Source of the DNA: CAWATG01 sp963785035 | GTDB lineage: Bacteria; Actinomycetota; Acidimicrobiia; IMCC26256; CAWATG01 | Direction of reading: 5' to 3' | DNA length: 64,000 nucleotides | Assembly: GCA_963785035.1 (NCBI GenBank) | Contig: CAWATG010000004.1 | Coordinates: forward strand, 1 to 64,000 | In this document: positions 1-8,702 of the stretch, one piece after another | How positions within the stretch are numbered: the first letter of the stretch is position 1 | Layout: each line of letters begins with the position of its first letter | Made by a program: the position numbers and the translations under genes | The notes under the pieces: generated by a model | Told to the model about the DNA's origin: nothing | The model's database searches: none | What the model saw: only the letters and a program-made list of their open reading frames with translations

Positions 1-144
1 TTGATCTGCTATACATGCAGGTCAGACCCCATTTTCGGTGTTACCGGCAGGGTCCATCAGTTACCGCCGGAACCCCCTGGAAACCCCTGGTTTCGCTCCC
101 CGCGTGCTCCCCGCACGCTCCCTGGGACGGACAAGGAGGCAGAG

Positions 145-1121
145 GTGGGGTTCATCGAGAAGCGCAACGGCCGTTACCGCGCACGGTACCGGGACCCGCT
201 CGGGCACCAGCGGTGTGAGACCTTCGCTCGAAAGGCCGATGCCGAGCGCTACCTGCGTGAGATGCAGGTCGACATCGATCGAGGCCGGTGGATCGATCCG
301 GCCGGCGCCGACGTCGCGCTCGGCGTGTGGGCCGAGGAGTTCCTGCTGCTCGCGGGCGGCGGTTGTCCCCGTCGACGCAGGAGACCTACCGGCGTGATCT
401 GTCGCGGTACATCCTGCCGAGGTTCGGCGCGGATCGCCCGGGTCGACCGCCCGCCGATGGAGATCGAGAACTGGCTCAACGACGAGATCGTTTCGGGCTT
501 GGTGGTGTCGTCGGGGCATCGTCATTACCGCACTCGGCGTCGGATGCTTCAGGTGGTGGTGGAGAAGGAGAAGAGTCCCGACCAATCCGCGCTGCCGTGT
601 TCAGCCACCGCGGGCGCCCAAGCGCGAGATGATGTTCCTGACGTGGGAGGAGGCGGTCGATCTGGCCGAGGCGACCCATGAGCGGTACCGCGGCGTCATC
701 TACCTCGCCGTCGACTCGGGCACGCCATGGAGCGAGCTGGTTGGGTTTCGCCGTTCGAAGGTTGATCTCCATCGCCGAAAGGTCCGGTGACCGAGGAGCC
801 GATCCGGCTCGAGTCGGGCGAGTGGCTCGCTAGGAGACGAAGTACGGCGGTGGGCGTGCGTTGATGACGATCTCCGCCGAGAGAGCAGAGTCCTCGCCGA
901 GCACGTGGGGAGAGTTGTTGTCCTGGTTCGGACTCGCGGTGTTTCCGAACAAGGTCGGCAACCCGCTCATCTCGTCGAGCTATTGGCAGCACTACTTCCA
1001 ACCGGCGCTGCGAACTGCGGGCTTCAAATGTCGCTTTCATGATCTCAGGCATACGAGCGTGGCGTTGGCAAAACTGGGCACTGTTGCATTCGCTGCATCA
1101 TTCGACAGGGTGGAGTATTGA
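145..1121 (+). pseudogene. Decayed phage-type tyrosine integrase
   Basis: Remnant of a phage or ICE-type tyrosine integrase. A GTG at 145 follows a good ribosome site (ggagg at 135-139) and opens an arm-type DNA-binding domain (GFIEKRNGRYRARYRDPLG). The frame breaks near 360. The SAM-like core-binding domain (LSPSTQETYRRDLSRYILP) continues in another frame to about 630. The catalytic domain survives in pieces, with WSELVGFRRSKVDL near 730-765 and the HDLRHTSVALA box at 1039-1071, and is cut off before the final GH and Tyr motifs. The first catalytic arginine region reads SGTPWSEL, so Arg appears lost. The end abuts a 12-bp direct repeat of the recombinase element that follows. Several frameshifts plus truncation make it non-functional. 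Confidence 0.75.
1100..1119 (+). repeat. Left direct-repeat end of recombinase element
   Basis: ATTCGACAGGGT at 1100-1111 recurs exactly at 5802-5813, with partly matching sequence for another 8 bases (ggagtatt versus tggaatat). The two copies flank the three-gene recombinase module, and each lies beside integrase debris. They are probably attachment or terminal sites of that module (inference). Confidence 0.5.
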
Positions 1122-1211
1122 GCATCCAATGGGACCTGGCTCTGGACGTTGCGGCCTGAGCGGCCCGCCGATCGCCCGATACTCGTTGTGACGTAAGGGC
1201 ATCCACCCCCT

Positions 1212-1229
1212 CGGTTGCATTGGGTGCAA
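1212..1229. repeat. Short palindrome upstream of recombinase
   Basis: GTTGCA and TGCAAC form a perfect 6-bp inverted repeat separated by TTGGG, about 40 bases upstream of the tyrosine recombinase. A related string, GATGCAACCCAA, sits near the other end of the element at 5772-5783. It may be a recombinase or regulator binding site. Nothing more can be said from sequence alone. Confidence 0.35.
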
Positions 1230-1268
1230 CGATGTGGCACCCAGCATCGGGCCGGGCTGAGAGGCGGA

Positions 1269-2403
1269 ATGCTGGTGGCTGGAGCGGGTCAGATGGCCGG
1301 CTCGGCGCGTTTGGTGCTCGTCGACGGCGCGACCCTGTTGCACCCCGAGCCGGCGATGTTCGAAGCGATCCTGGCCGGCTGGCGACTGCAGCAGGAGAGC
1401 CGACTGCTGGCCGCCCCGACAGTGGACAGTCGCGACAAGACGTTGCGACGCTTCCAGACCTTCACCGGCGAGTACCCGTGGCGGTGGGGGCCGGCCGACA
1501 TCGAAGAGTGGTCGGTGTCGCTGCGCTCGGCCGGCCGGTCGGTCGGTCGGTCGGTCGGTCGGTCGGTCGCGTACCACCATCCGCGCCTACCAGAACGCGG
1601 TGGCCATGTTCTGCGACTTCGCCTGCGACGGCCGCTACGGCTGGGCGACCGAGTGCGAGGCCCGCTTCGGGGAGCACCCGAGCCAGATCTGCCACGACTG
1701 GAACACCGCCGATCACGTCGCCGACTACGAGGGCGATCCGGCTCGGCGGCCGTTCACCCGAGACGAGCTCCAGGGGTTCTTCGACTTCGCCGATGACCGG
1801 GTGGCCGCGGCGAGGGCCCACGGGCGCAAGGGCGGGTTGGCGGCATGGCGCGACACCGCCATGTTCAAGGTCACCTACGCCTGGGGTCTGCGCCGGCGGG
1901 AGGCGGCCATGTTGGACACCACCGACTTCTCGACGAACCCGACCGCGCCCGAGCTCGGCCGTTTCGGGATGTTGTCGGTGCGCTATGGCAAGGCCATGCG
2001 GGGCAGCCCGCCGCGGCGGCGCACCGTTGCCAGCGTCATGCCGTGGGCCGTCGAGGCGGTGGCCGAGTACCTGGCCGAGGTCCGCCCGCTCTATGGGGCG
2101 GGGACGACCCCGGCGTTGTGGCTGACCGAGCGGGGCAGCCGCATCAGCGTGCGCCACATCAACGAACGCTTCGCCGCCTATCGCGACGCCATGGGCCTGC
2201 CCGTCGAGCTGACCCCGCACTGTCTGCGCCACTCCTATGTCAGCCATCTCGTCGAAGACGGCGTGGACCCGCTGTTCGTGCAGCAACAGGTCGGCCACTC
2301 GTGGGCATCGACGACGGCGATCTACACGTCGGTGTCGGGCGACTACAAGAACAAGGTGTTGCGCCAGGCCCTGGCGCGGGCCTTCGAGGAGGAGGACCAG
2401 TGA
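1269..2403 (+). pseudogene. Tyrosine recombinase, first gene of three-gene element, frameshifted in GGTC repeat
   Basis: Tyrosine-type site-specific recombinase. The N-terminal core-binding domain begins at ATG 1269 (MLVAGAGQMAGSARLV) and reads well to SVSLRSAGRS at about 1540. The coding sequence then runs into eight tandem GGTC units and leaves frame. The catalytic part resumes one frame over at about 1570 (RTTIRAYQNAVAMFCDF) and carries the family signatures: GLRRREAAML (first Arg), HCLRHSYVSHL, VGHSWASTTAIY with the nucleophile Tyr, and a normal C-terminus at 2403. Seven units instead of eight, or 1, 4 or 10, would restore one continuous protein of about 377 residues. It is either disrupted by repeat expansion or phase variable. 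Its stop overlaps the next start in a GTGA. Confidence 0.8.
1537..1568 (+). repeat. Tetranucleotide repeat (GGTC)8 inside recombinase gene
   Basis: Eight perfect GGTC units lie at the hinge between the core-binding and catalytic domains of the recombinase. Because the unit is four bases, each gain or loss of a unit changes frame. The frame is open with 1, 4, 7 or 10 units and shut with the 8 seen here. Intragenic tetranucleotide tracts are classic slipped-strand phase-variation elements in other bacteria. Confidence 0.9.
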
Positions 2404-2735
2404 CACGCACCGTCGGCTACCGCTGGCATCTGCGGGCGGTCATGGCCGCCCGGGGGATGTTCGCCACCACCGAGCTGGGACCGCTGCTGGCCGAACGGGG
2501 TGTGGTCCTGTCCCGCGAGCAGGTCTATCGCCTCGTGGTCAACACGCCCGAGCGACTCAGCCTCACGACGCTGGCCGCGCTGTGCGACATATTGGCGGTC
2601 ACGCCCGCCGACCTCCTCGAGGTCACCGTCGAGAGTCGCCGCGTGGCCAAAGCAGCGGCGTCTTCGGCCCCGGCGGCGACCGTGCGTGACCTGCGACCGC
2701 GCCGAGCTCGCGTCGCGCGCGACAACAAGGGCTGA
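2400..2735 (+). CDS. Small Cro/C1-type HTH protein of recombinase element
   Basis: A 111-residue protein starting at GTG 2400, overlapping the recombinase stop by GTGA, so probably translationally coupled to it. Residues 10-75 read as a Cro/C1-type helix-turn-helix (WHLRAVMAARGMF, then LSREQVYRLVVNTPERLSLT, then LAALCDILAVTPADLLEV), as in small XRE-like regulators of actinobacterial mobile elements. The C-terminal 35 residues are basic and low in complexity. In the middle of a recombinase operon it likely acts as a regulator or directionality/accessory factor. That role is inferred from position. Confidence 0.75.
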   Translation: MTRTVGYRWHLRAVMAARGMFATTELGPLLAERGVVLSREQVYRLVVNTPERLSLTTLAALCDILAVTPADLLEVTVESRRVAKAAASSAPAATVRDLRPRRARVARDNKG

Positions 2736-2945
2736 AGGAGTGAGCGCCGCGAGGACTTGCGATGGTTGTGGCAGCGCCCGGCCGATCGTCGCGGCGCGGG
2801 GCGGCTCGTCGCTGTGCGGCTCCTGCTACAACCGGTCCGAGCTTCGACCCCGCCGGCGCTGCGGCCGATGCGGGCGATGCGGGCGCATCGCCCCAATCTG
2901 CGTACGGGCCAAGGGGCCCAACCCCGACATCTGCGTCGACTGTTA

Positions 2946-4203
2946 GGGTCCACGCCAGGTTAGTGCGCGCGTAGTATCCTGTCGGTGTGGAGGTCACGCC
3001 GGACGCGCTCGCGCGATTCTTCGAGGTGGTCATGCCGCACATGAACGAGCTGCAGCGGCGGGTCGTGGCGGGCGCTGCGGCGGAGATGCTCGGACGTGGC
3101 GGCAAGACGGCGGTCGCGACGGCGTCGGGCATGAGCCGCAACACGGTGATCAAGGCCGAGACGGAAGTCGCGGCCGGGATCGAGCCGTCGGACCGGCTGC
3201 GGGCGTCGGGCGGCGGCGACAAGCCGTTGACCGACAAGCAGCCCGGTCTGCTCGACGCGCTCGACGCGCTGGTGCATCCCGAGACGCGGGGCAACCCGAT
3301 GTCGCTGCTGCGATGGACGTCGAAGTCCTCGACCAAGCTGGCCGAGGAACTGACCCGCAAGGGCTTCGAGGTGTCGTCGCGAACGGTGCTGCGCCTGCTG
3401 CACAAGCTCGGCTACTCGCTGCAGGCCAACGCCAAGGTGACCGAGGGCCGCCAACACGAAGACCGCGACGCCCAGTTCCGCTACCTCAACGACATGGCCG
3501 GCGGGTTCATCGACGACGACCAGCCGGCGATCAGCGTGGACACCAAGAAGAAGGAGCTGATCGGCGACTTCGCCAACGGCGGCACGGAATGGCAGCCAGG
3601 CGGTGAACCCGAACGGGTCCGGGTCCACGACTTCGTCGACCCCGCCCTGGGCAAGGTCGTCCCCTACGGGATCTACGACGTCGCCAACAACGAAGGCTGG
3701 GTCAATGTCGGCGACAACGCCGATACCGCCGAGTTCGCGGTCGAGTCGATCCGCCGGTGGTGGAACCAGATGGGCAAAGCCCGGTTCCCCGACGCCGACC
3801 GGCTGTTGATCACCGCCGATGGCGGTGGCTCCAACGGCTACCGGCTACGGGCCTGGAAGACCCACCTCGCCGCCCTCGCGGCGGAGACCGGGCCTCCGGA
3901 TCACCGTGTGCCACTACCCGCCGGGCACCTCGAAGTGGAACCGGATCGAGCACCGCATGTTCAGCTTCATCACCATCAACTGGCGGGGCCGTCCCCTCGA
4001 GACGCTGCGCACCGTCATCGAGCTCATCTCCGCGACCACCACCACGACCGGGCTCACCATCCACGCCGCCCACGACCCGACCACCTACGAGAAAGGCGTC
4101 AAGGTCACCGACGCCGAACTCGCCGCCGTCCCCCTCCACCCACACGACTGGCACGGCGAATGGAACTACACCATCAACGCGCAAACAGACCCGGCGTGAG
4201 CCC
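2946..4203 (+). mobile_element. ISAzo13-type insertion sequence with 3-bp target duplication
   Basis: A 1,258-bp IS. Imperfect terminal inverted repeats of about 27 bp match, with GGGTCCACGCCAGG at the left and the reverse complement of the right end reading GGGCTCACGCCGGG; the GCGCG core also matches further in. TTA at 2943-2945 and 4204-4206 is the target duplication. Deleting the element plus one TTA restores the reading frame of the host gene exactly, which independently fixes both ends. Confidence 0.85.
2987..4199 (+). pseudogene. ISAzo13-family transposase, one frameshift
   Basis: DDE transposase of the ISAzo13 type. It starts at GTG 2987 (MEVTPDALARFFEVVMPHM), with an N-terminal HTH (TASGMSRNTVIKAETEV) and family-typical blocks: SVDTKKKELIGDFANGG, RVHDFVDPALGK, DTAEFAVESIRRWW, and LITADGGGSNGYRLRAWK. 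After ETG at about 3892 an extra C shifts the frame. The expected end, LRITVCHYPPGTSKWNRIEHR to HGEWNYTINAQT, runs in the +1 frame to the TGA at 4197-4199. The site is not a recognised slippery motif, so a mutation or sequencing indel is likely. Without the shift, the frame stays open by chance into the downstream host gene. Confidence 0.8.
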
Positions 4204-5801
4204 TTACCAGCTTCCGATTGCCACCTGCAGGCGCTGCGGGCGACAACGACCGTGCGCGTGGGTGGCCGCCGGCACGCCGACATGTGTTCGTTGCGTTCCC
4301 CGGGCGACAGGACTCTGCGCTCACTGCGGCGAGGACCGCCCGCCGGCCGCCCGGTGGACGGAAGGACCGGTGTGCGACACCTGCTACACCGCCGCCCTGC
4401 GCCGGCGGGGGACGTGCGCCGGATGCGGCGCCCAGAGGCGCCTGGTATCACCGCCCGGTCCTGGCGCCACCCACTGCTGTGACTGCGCCGGGCTCGCTCC
4501 CATGCACCGCTGCACTACATGCGGGCGCGAAGACAAGCTCTATGAACGGGGCCGCTGTGATCGATGCGCGCTGGCACGGCGCACCGCCGAGTTGATGACC
4601 GGCCCCGATGGCGTCGTGTCGGCCGCCCTCATGGCCGTCCACGACGCGATCGTCGCCTCGGCCACACCGCGCAAGGCGTTGAACTGGCTGCGCCAGGGAG
4701 CCGGCGCCCCCATCCTCGCCGAACTGGCGGCCGGAACCATGACGTTGTCCCACGAAGCGCTCGACGCCCATGCCCGCCCGATGGCGGCGAATCACGTGCG
4801 CCACATGCTCGTGGCCCACGGCGTCCTCACCCCTCGCGACGAAGGGCTCGTCTCCCTCGAGCGGCTCAACGCGCAGACCGTGGCTACCATCGCCCGCCCC
4901 GAGGACCGCAAGACCGTCGCCGCATTCGCCACCTGGCGGGTGATGCAGCGCGTCCGACGCCGTGCCGATAACAACACCGCCACCGAGCGCACCGCGATCC
5001 GCCACGCCCGCAACCAGGTCCTCGGCGCCGTGCGGTTCCTCGACTGGCTGGCGGCGCATGAGCTCACCCTGGCCACCTGCACCCAGGGCGACCTCGATCT
5101 GTGGCTCGCCACCGGGCCCCGATCGCGCTACGACGTCCGCCACTTCGTCGAATGGACTTCGGACCGCAAGCTCAGCACCATGCTGAAGGTCCCACCCGTG
5201 CACTCCGGGCCCGGCGGTGTCCTCGACGCCGAAGCGCGATGGGCAATCATCGCAAAACTCCTGCACGAGCCCGACGTCGAAGTTCCCGACCGAGTGGCCG
5301 GGAGCTTCGTGCTCCTCTACGCCCAGCCCCTCAGTCGCGTCGCGGTGATGACCGTCGATGCGATCACCACCACCGGCACCGATGTTTCAGTCCGCTTCGG
5401 CACCCAGGCTCTCGTCGTTCCCGAACCGCTGGCCACCCACGTCACCGCCCTCATGGCCAACGGCCGCGCTCACCACGTGGGGATCGGCTCGACCGCCTCG
5501 AGTCGCTGGCTGTTTCCCGGCCATCTCCCCGGACGGCCCATCACGGCCGGCCAACTCGGCCAACGACTCGGTGTCTTCGGCATCGACGTGCGAGCGGCAC
5601 GACGGGCCGCACAACTCCAACTCGGGGCCGAGGTTCCCGCGGTGGTGCTGGCCGAGATGCTCGGCGTCGCCATCGGAACAGCAGTCGACTGGGTCCACGC
5701 CGCCGGAGGTGACTGGGCGAACTACGCGGCCATCACCGCCACCGATGCTCACCCCAGGTGAAAGCCCACCAGATGCAACCCAACGCGACAGAAGGCAGGG
5801 C

Positions 5802-5821
5802 ATTCGACAGGGTTGGAATAT
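5802..5821 (+). repeat. Right direct-repeat end of recombinase element
   Basis: ATTCGACAGGGTTGGAATAT, matching the copy at 1100-1119 over its first 12 bases exactly. It lies between the end of the third recombinase-element gene and an integrase C-terminal fragment. See the left copy. Confidence 0.5.
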
Positions 5822-5824
5822 CGG

Positions 5825-5985
5825 TCTTCACCAGTTTCAACGCCGGCGTCCCAGTGAAGGTCGTCAGCGAGCGCCTCGGTCACGCTAACGCTGCCTTCAC
5901 CATGAGCGTCTACCAGCACGTCCTCCCCGGCATGCAGGCCGAGGCTGCCGCGGTGTTCGCGAAGCTCCTGGATCAAAGGATGTGA
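5825..5985 (+). pseudogene. C-terminal fragment of a phage-type integrase
   Basis: Encodes TSFNAGVPVKVVSERLGHA, followed by FTMSVYQHVLPGMQ and a short helical tail to TGA 5983-5985. It is the end of a tyrosine integrase, with the GH box and nucleophile Tyr, but no start or upstream catalytic domain. The VPVKVVSERLGHA signature belongs to a different integrase branch than the HDLRHTSVALA fragment at 145-1121. Two unrelated broken integrases are therefore more likely than one gene split by the element, but the latter cannot be excluded. Confidence 0.7.
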
Positions 5986-6096
5986 GAGGAGGGCCAGGTG
6001 CCCGACCGCGGCAAACCAATCCTGCAAAGACGTTGAGAATCTGCGAGGAGTCGACTGCCTTGACATCTGGGCTGCGGAACTGGACCGCGCTAGACA

Positions 6097-7063
6097 TTGG
6101 AAGTGGGCTCACGATCACCGACCGGATTCGAACGTGGGTACCTGAAGGCCTCGGCGCGGTATGCAAACCTGCGAGACGAGGTCGGTCGAAAGCGCGCCAT
6201 CGCGTCCGACCTATTTCCGGACAACGACGCGGATAGTGCTCTGTGCCGCATGGAGTACCAGGTTGAAACGGGACGCCCACTGGACCTAGTTACCCCAGTT
6301 GATATCGCAGCAAAACTGATGTGGCTGAAGCTATTCGATCGGAACCCATTTTATCCCACGCTCGTCGACAAGGTTGCTGTGCGGCAGGTTGTCGAAGCAC
6401 GAGCCAACGTAGATCTGCTGATTGACCTGTATGGCGTTTGGACCAATCCTGACGAGATTGACCCCGGGACGCTACCGCGTCACTTCGTGCTGAAGGCAAG
6501 CCACGGTTGGAACCTTGGTCGGTACGTCGATCAGGAGTCCGACGACTGGGGTGAGGTAATAGCCACTGCAAGGCGCTGGTTGGGCGTCCGACACGAACTG
6601 CGCCATGGCGAGTGGGCGTACTCGCAGGTTGAGCCGAGACTCTTGGCGGAGCGCCGGCTTGAAGCCATGGATGACGGTCCTGCACCGGCCGACTACAAGT
6701 TCTTTTGCTTTGGTGGCGAACCGGTATTCCTCAAGTGCGACGTTGGTCGGTTTGGAGAGACGGGATCACAGGCATACCTGTCACTTGGCTGGGATCCGAT
6801 GCCCTTCCGGAACCCGAACCATCCAGGTCCATCGCGCCTCCCACCTCGCCCTGACTCGTTGGACGAGATGATCGAAGTCGCAAGGTTGTTAAGCGCCAAC
6901 CTGCCATTCGCGAGGATTGACCTCTACGATGAAAGAAGCCGCGGTCCGGTTTGGAGAGGTCACCCTCTATCCGTGTGGCGGAAATCTACGATTCGAACCG
7001 TGGAACTGGAGTGAAGCCATCGGAACTCTGATTGACCTGCCGGAGCGCGCAAGGACCAAATAG
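6097..7063 (+). CDS. TupA-like ATP-grasp/glycan protein, probable indel near C-terminus
   Basis: Resembles the teichuronopeptide-synthesis TupA-like ATP-grasp family, usually found in capsule and exopolysaccharide loci. Visible family blocks are LMWLKLFDRNPFYPTLVDKVAVR, HFVLKASHGWNLG, PRLLAERRLEAM, DYKFFCFGGEPVFLKCDVGR, and FARIDLYD. After LYD (about 6930) the annotated frame runs into a spurious tail. One base over, it continues as FGEVTLYPCGGNLRFEPWNW to a stop at 7061-7063, the family's normal ending, so a single-base indel at about 6931 is likely. The ATG start at 6097 may be artificial because the first residues do not look family-like. The gene is AT-richer than its surroundings and convergent with the glycan operon on the other strand. 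Confidence 0.65.
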
Positions 7064-7068
7064 GCGGT

Positions 7069-7965
7069 CTATGGCACAGAATCGGGCGCATTCGAGCCCA
7101 TCCAGGCTTGGCGGTCCAGAACCAACTGCAGGGCCTGTGCTTTGCTAAATGCTGCCATGTGAACCAAGTCCTGAAGACGAGTAGGCTTCTGGGCGACTAT
7201 CCATGCAGCAAGTACAGCGTCATCGGCGCTGGAGTTAAGAACGTGTCGTAAGTAGTCCCCGGTTTGCTCAACTGTGCGGAGAGCCATCTCGACTTCACTC
7301 ACCGGCGCCTGAGAAAGCCGACCGGCGCGTTGGTGGATCCGATAGCCGTGGTGCGGACCTGGACTGAATCCGACCTGTCTCCCACGCCCGCGCCGCCACC
7401 TCGAACAAAGAATGTCGACTGCGAATGCCCAGTCCTGCCACTTCAGCACGTGAACATCGTGCTCGACGAATTGCAGGTCCTCGCGCCGCAGGACCACGCA
7501 TGTGTGAACGTGGTGCTTTCGGACGATATCCGCCTCCGAAACGGGGTAGGAGGAGATCGTCAGTCCCTCATAGTCGCCGAACATCTGTGACATTGAATGG
7601 ACAAACGCACAGTCGGGATCGTGTCCGAGAAGCGCTGCAGCGCTCTCGATATAGCTGCGCCCGTCGGCGTGAAGGAGGACATCATCCGCGTCGAGGAACG
7701 TGACAATCTCTCCTTTCGATCCGGCAGCGCCGAGGTTGCGCGCCTGCTGGACGCCCGAACGGGCTTTCTGCCTATAGACACGCGCTTCACCTCCCGAACG
7801 CAGTTCGTCTAACGCTTGAACTGTTGAGGCCTCGGTGGATGCATCGTCCACGACGACTACCTCGACTCCAATCGCCTCCGTTGCTTGAGCAGCGGCTGAT
7901 CGAACCGCCTCCAGAAGCCAGGGCCCGGAGTTCCAACAGGGGATGATCACAGAGGCCAGGGTCAT
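7069..7965 (-). CDS. Family 2 glycosyltransferase
   Basis: A 298-residue GT-A glycosyltransferase. It starts MTLASVIIPCWNSGPWL and carries the GT2 hallmarks: VEVVVVDDAST (nucleotide-binding Asp pair), QARNLGAAGSKGEIVTFLDADDVL (DxD metal site), and a C-terminal acceptor region with KWQDWAFAVDIL. It is predicted cytosolic, transferring a sugar from a nucleotide-sugar donor in surface polysaccharide assembly. The start ATG overlaps the stop of the upstream methyltransferase (ATGA), so it is the last gene of a three-gene coupled operon. Lower GC than the window average suggests horizontal acquisition. Confidence 0.85.
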   Translation of the reverse strand: MTLASVIIPCWNSGPWLLEAVRSAAAQATEAIGVEVVVVDDASTEASTVQALDELRSGGEARVYRQKARSGVQQARNLGAAGSKGEIVTFLDADDVLLHADGRSYIESAAALLGHDPDCAFVHSMSQMFGDYEGLTISSYPVSEADIVRKHHVHTCVVLRREDLQFVEHDVHVLKWQDWAFAVDILCSRWRRGRGRQVGFSPGPHHGYRIHQRAGRLSQAPVSEVEMALRTVEQTGDYLRHVLNSSADDAVLAAWIVAQKPTRLQDLVHMAAFSKAQALQLVLDRQAWMGSNAPDSVP

Positions 7966-8702
7966 GCGACCGGATCGCCACCCGTCGAGGTCGCCAATAG
8001 CGAAACCTCCACCGCCTTGAAGTACGCATCCCCAGAAGCATCGACATTCTGGTAAGAGCGGGTTGAAAGCGTAGTCACCCATCCGCGGTACGCATGGTCG
8101 ACGAATGCTAACCACTCGGCCTTCGAGAAGCCCGGCGGTATAGACCCGTGAGCCCCATTCCTGCGCCAGATGTCCGTGAACATCACGATGAAGTGCAGGC
8201 GAGCTCCGCCCGCTGCACTCGAGTAGTCGGCAAGTCCTCCGACTAGTTTGCGCACGGCTGAGACACCCACAAAATGGAGCGAATGCCGAGCAACTAGGAC
8301 GGTCGGAGCAAACTCGGTGTTCGGTGTGTATCCGTCGAGCGAGCCCTGCACGACTCGTGCGTGCGCACCGGAACCCAATCGACCGACGCGGCCTAGCAAG
8401 TGGGAGGCGGGGATAATGTCGACTGCTTCGACGTCGAATCCTCGGCGAAGTAGGTCGATGGTGTAGCTGCCTGCGCCGTACCCGAGATCGAGTGCTGTGA
8501 GGTGGGTCATGTCCGGGAGAAGCCCGGTCAGGGCCTCCCCGAAACAACAATCCACCTTGTCCCATAGCCCTTCCCGGTCGGGTGCCTCACCACCGACCAC
8601 GGCCTCGTAGTAGGCGGACATGGCCCCTTCCGGAGTCCAACGTCCGTGGTTGAGGCGGGTTGTCATCCCTTCCTTCCCGTTGCGCTCACGTTGGTCGCTC
8701 AT
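7962..8702 (-). CDS. Class I SAM-dependent methyltransferase
   Basis: A 246-residue protein with a Rossmann methyltransferase core: motif I TALDLGYGAGSYTIDLL (SAM-binding glycine loop), motif II VEAVDIIP, and FAPTVLVARHSLHFVG as motif IV/V. It is likely to methylate a sugar or small molecule in the glycan pathway encoded here; the substrate is unknown. ATGA overlaps on both sides, with the Gfo/Idh/MocA gene upstream and the glycosyltransferase downstream, imply translational coupling and a shared pathway. A second in-frame ATG 12 codons in (MTTRLNHGRW) could be the real start. Confidence 0.8.
   Translation of the reverse strand: MSDQRERNGKEGMTTRLNHGRWTPEGAMSAYYEAVVGGEAPDREGLWDKVDCCFGEALTGLLPDMTHLTALDLGYGAGSYTIDLLRRGFDVEAVDIIPASHLLGRVGRLGSGAHARVVQGSLDGYTPNTEFAPTVLVARHSLHFVGVSAVRKLVGGLADYSSAAGGARLHFIVMFTDIWRRNGAHGSIPPGFSKAEWLAFVDHAYRGWVTTLSTRSYQNVDASGDAYFKAVEVSLLATSTGGDPVA

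Larger units (their letters stand above)
2740..5761 (+). pseudogene. Zinc-ribbon, degenerate tyrosine-recombinase-like protein, split by an IS
   Basis: Third gene of the module. The first piece (GTG 2740 to 2945) encodes CxxC zinc ribbons (CDGCG, CGSC, CGRCGRCG, ICVDC). The rest is at 4207-5761. Removing the IS (2946-4203) and one TTA copy joins them seamlessly as ICVDC-YQLPIATCRRCG, giving about 586 residues. Four or more further CxxC pairs follow up to residue ~190 (CAHCG, CAGCG, CTTCG, CDRC). After that comes a core-binding-like domain and a recombinase-fold C-terminus. The catalytic positions look replaced: the HxLR box reads DVRAARRAA and the Tyr position reads TAVDWVHAAGG. It is probably a DNA-binding partner of the active recombinase (inference). 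As sequenced, it is interrupted. Confidence 0.75.

Noticed and set aside
1..145. Left-end att copy related to the tRNA-Cys repeat
   Set aside because: Only TGCAGGTCAGA is shared with the 135-bp repeats, which is too short to claim.
3885..3900. Programmed frameshift in the ISAzo13-type transposase
   Set aside because: GGG CCT CC is not a recognised slippery site, and I know of no frameshifting in this family's middle domain. A simple indel is more likely.
2987..5761. A continuous 924-codon reading frame through the transposase and the downstream recombinase-like gene
   Set aside because: It is a chance chimera. After the extra base at about 3893 the transposase continues in another frame, and the IS excision test shows the downstream part belongs to a gene that starts at 2740.
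145..5985. One integrase gene (145-1121 plus 5825-5985) split by the recombinase element
   Set aside because: The two pieces carry signatures of different integrase branches, so a single split gene is not supported, though not excluded.
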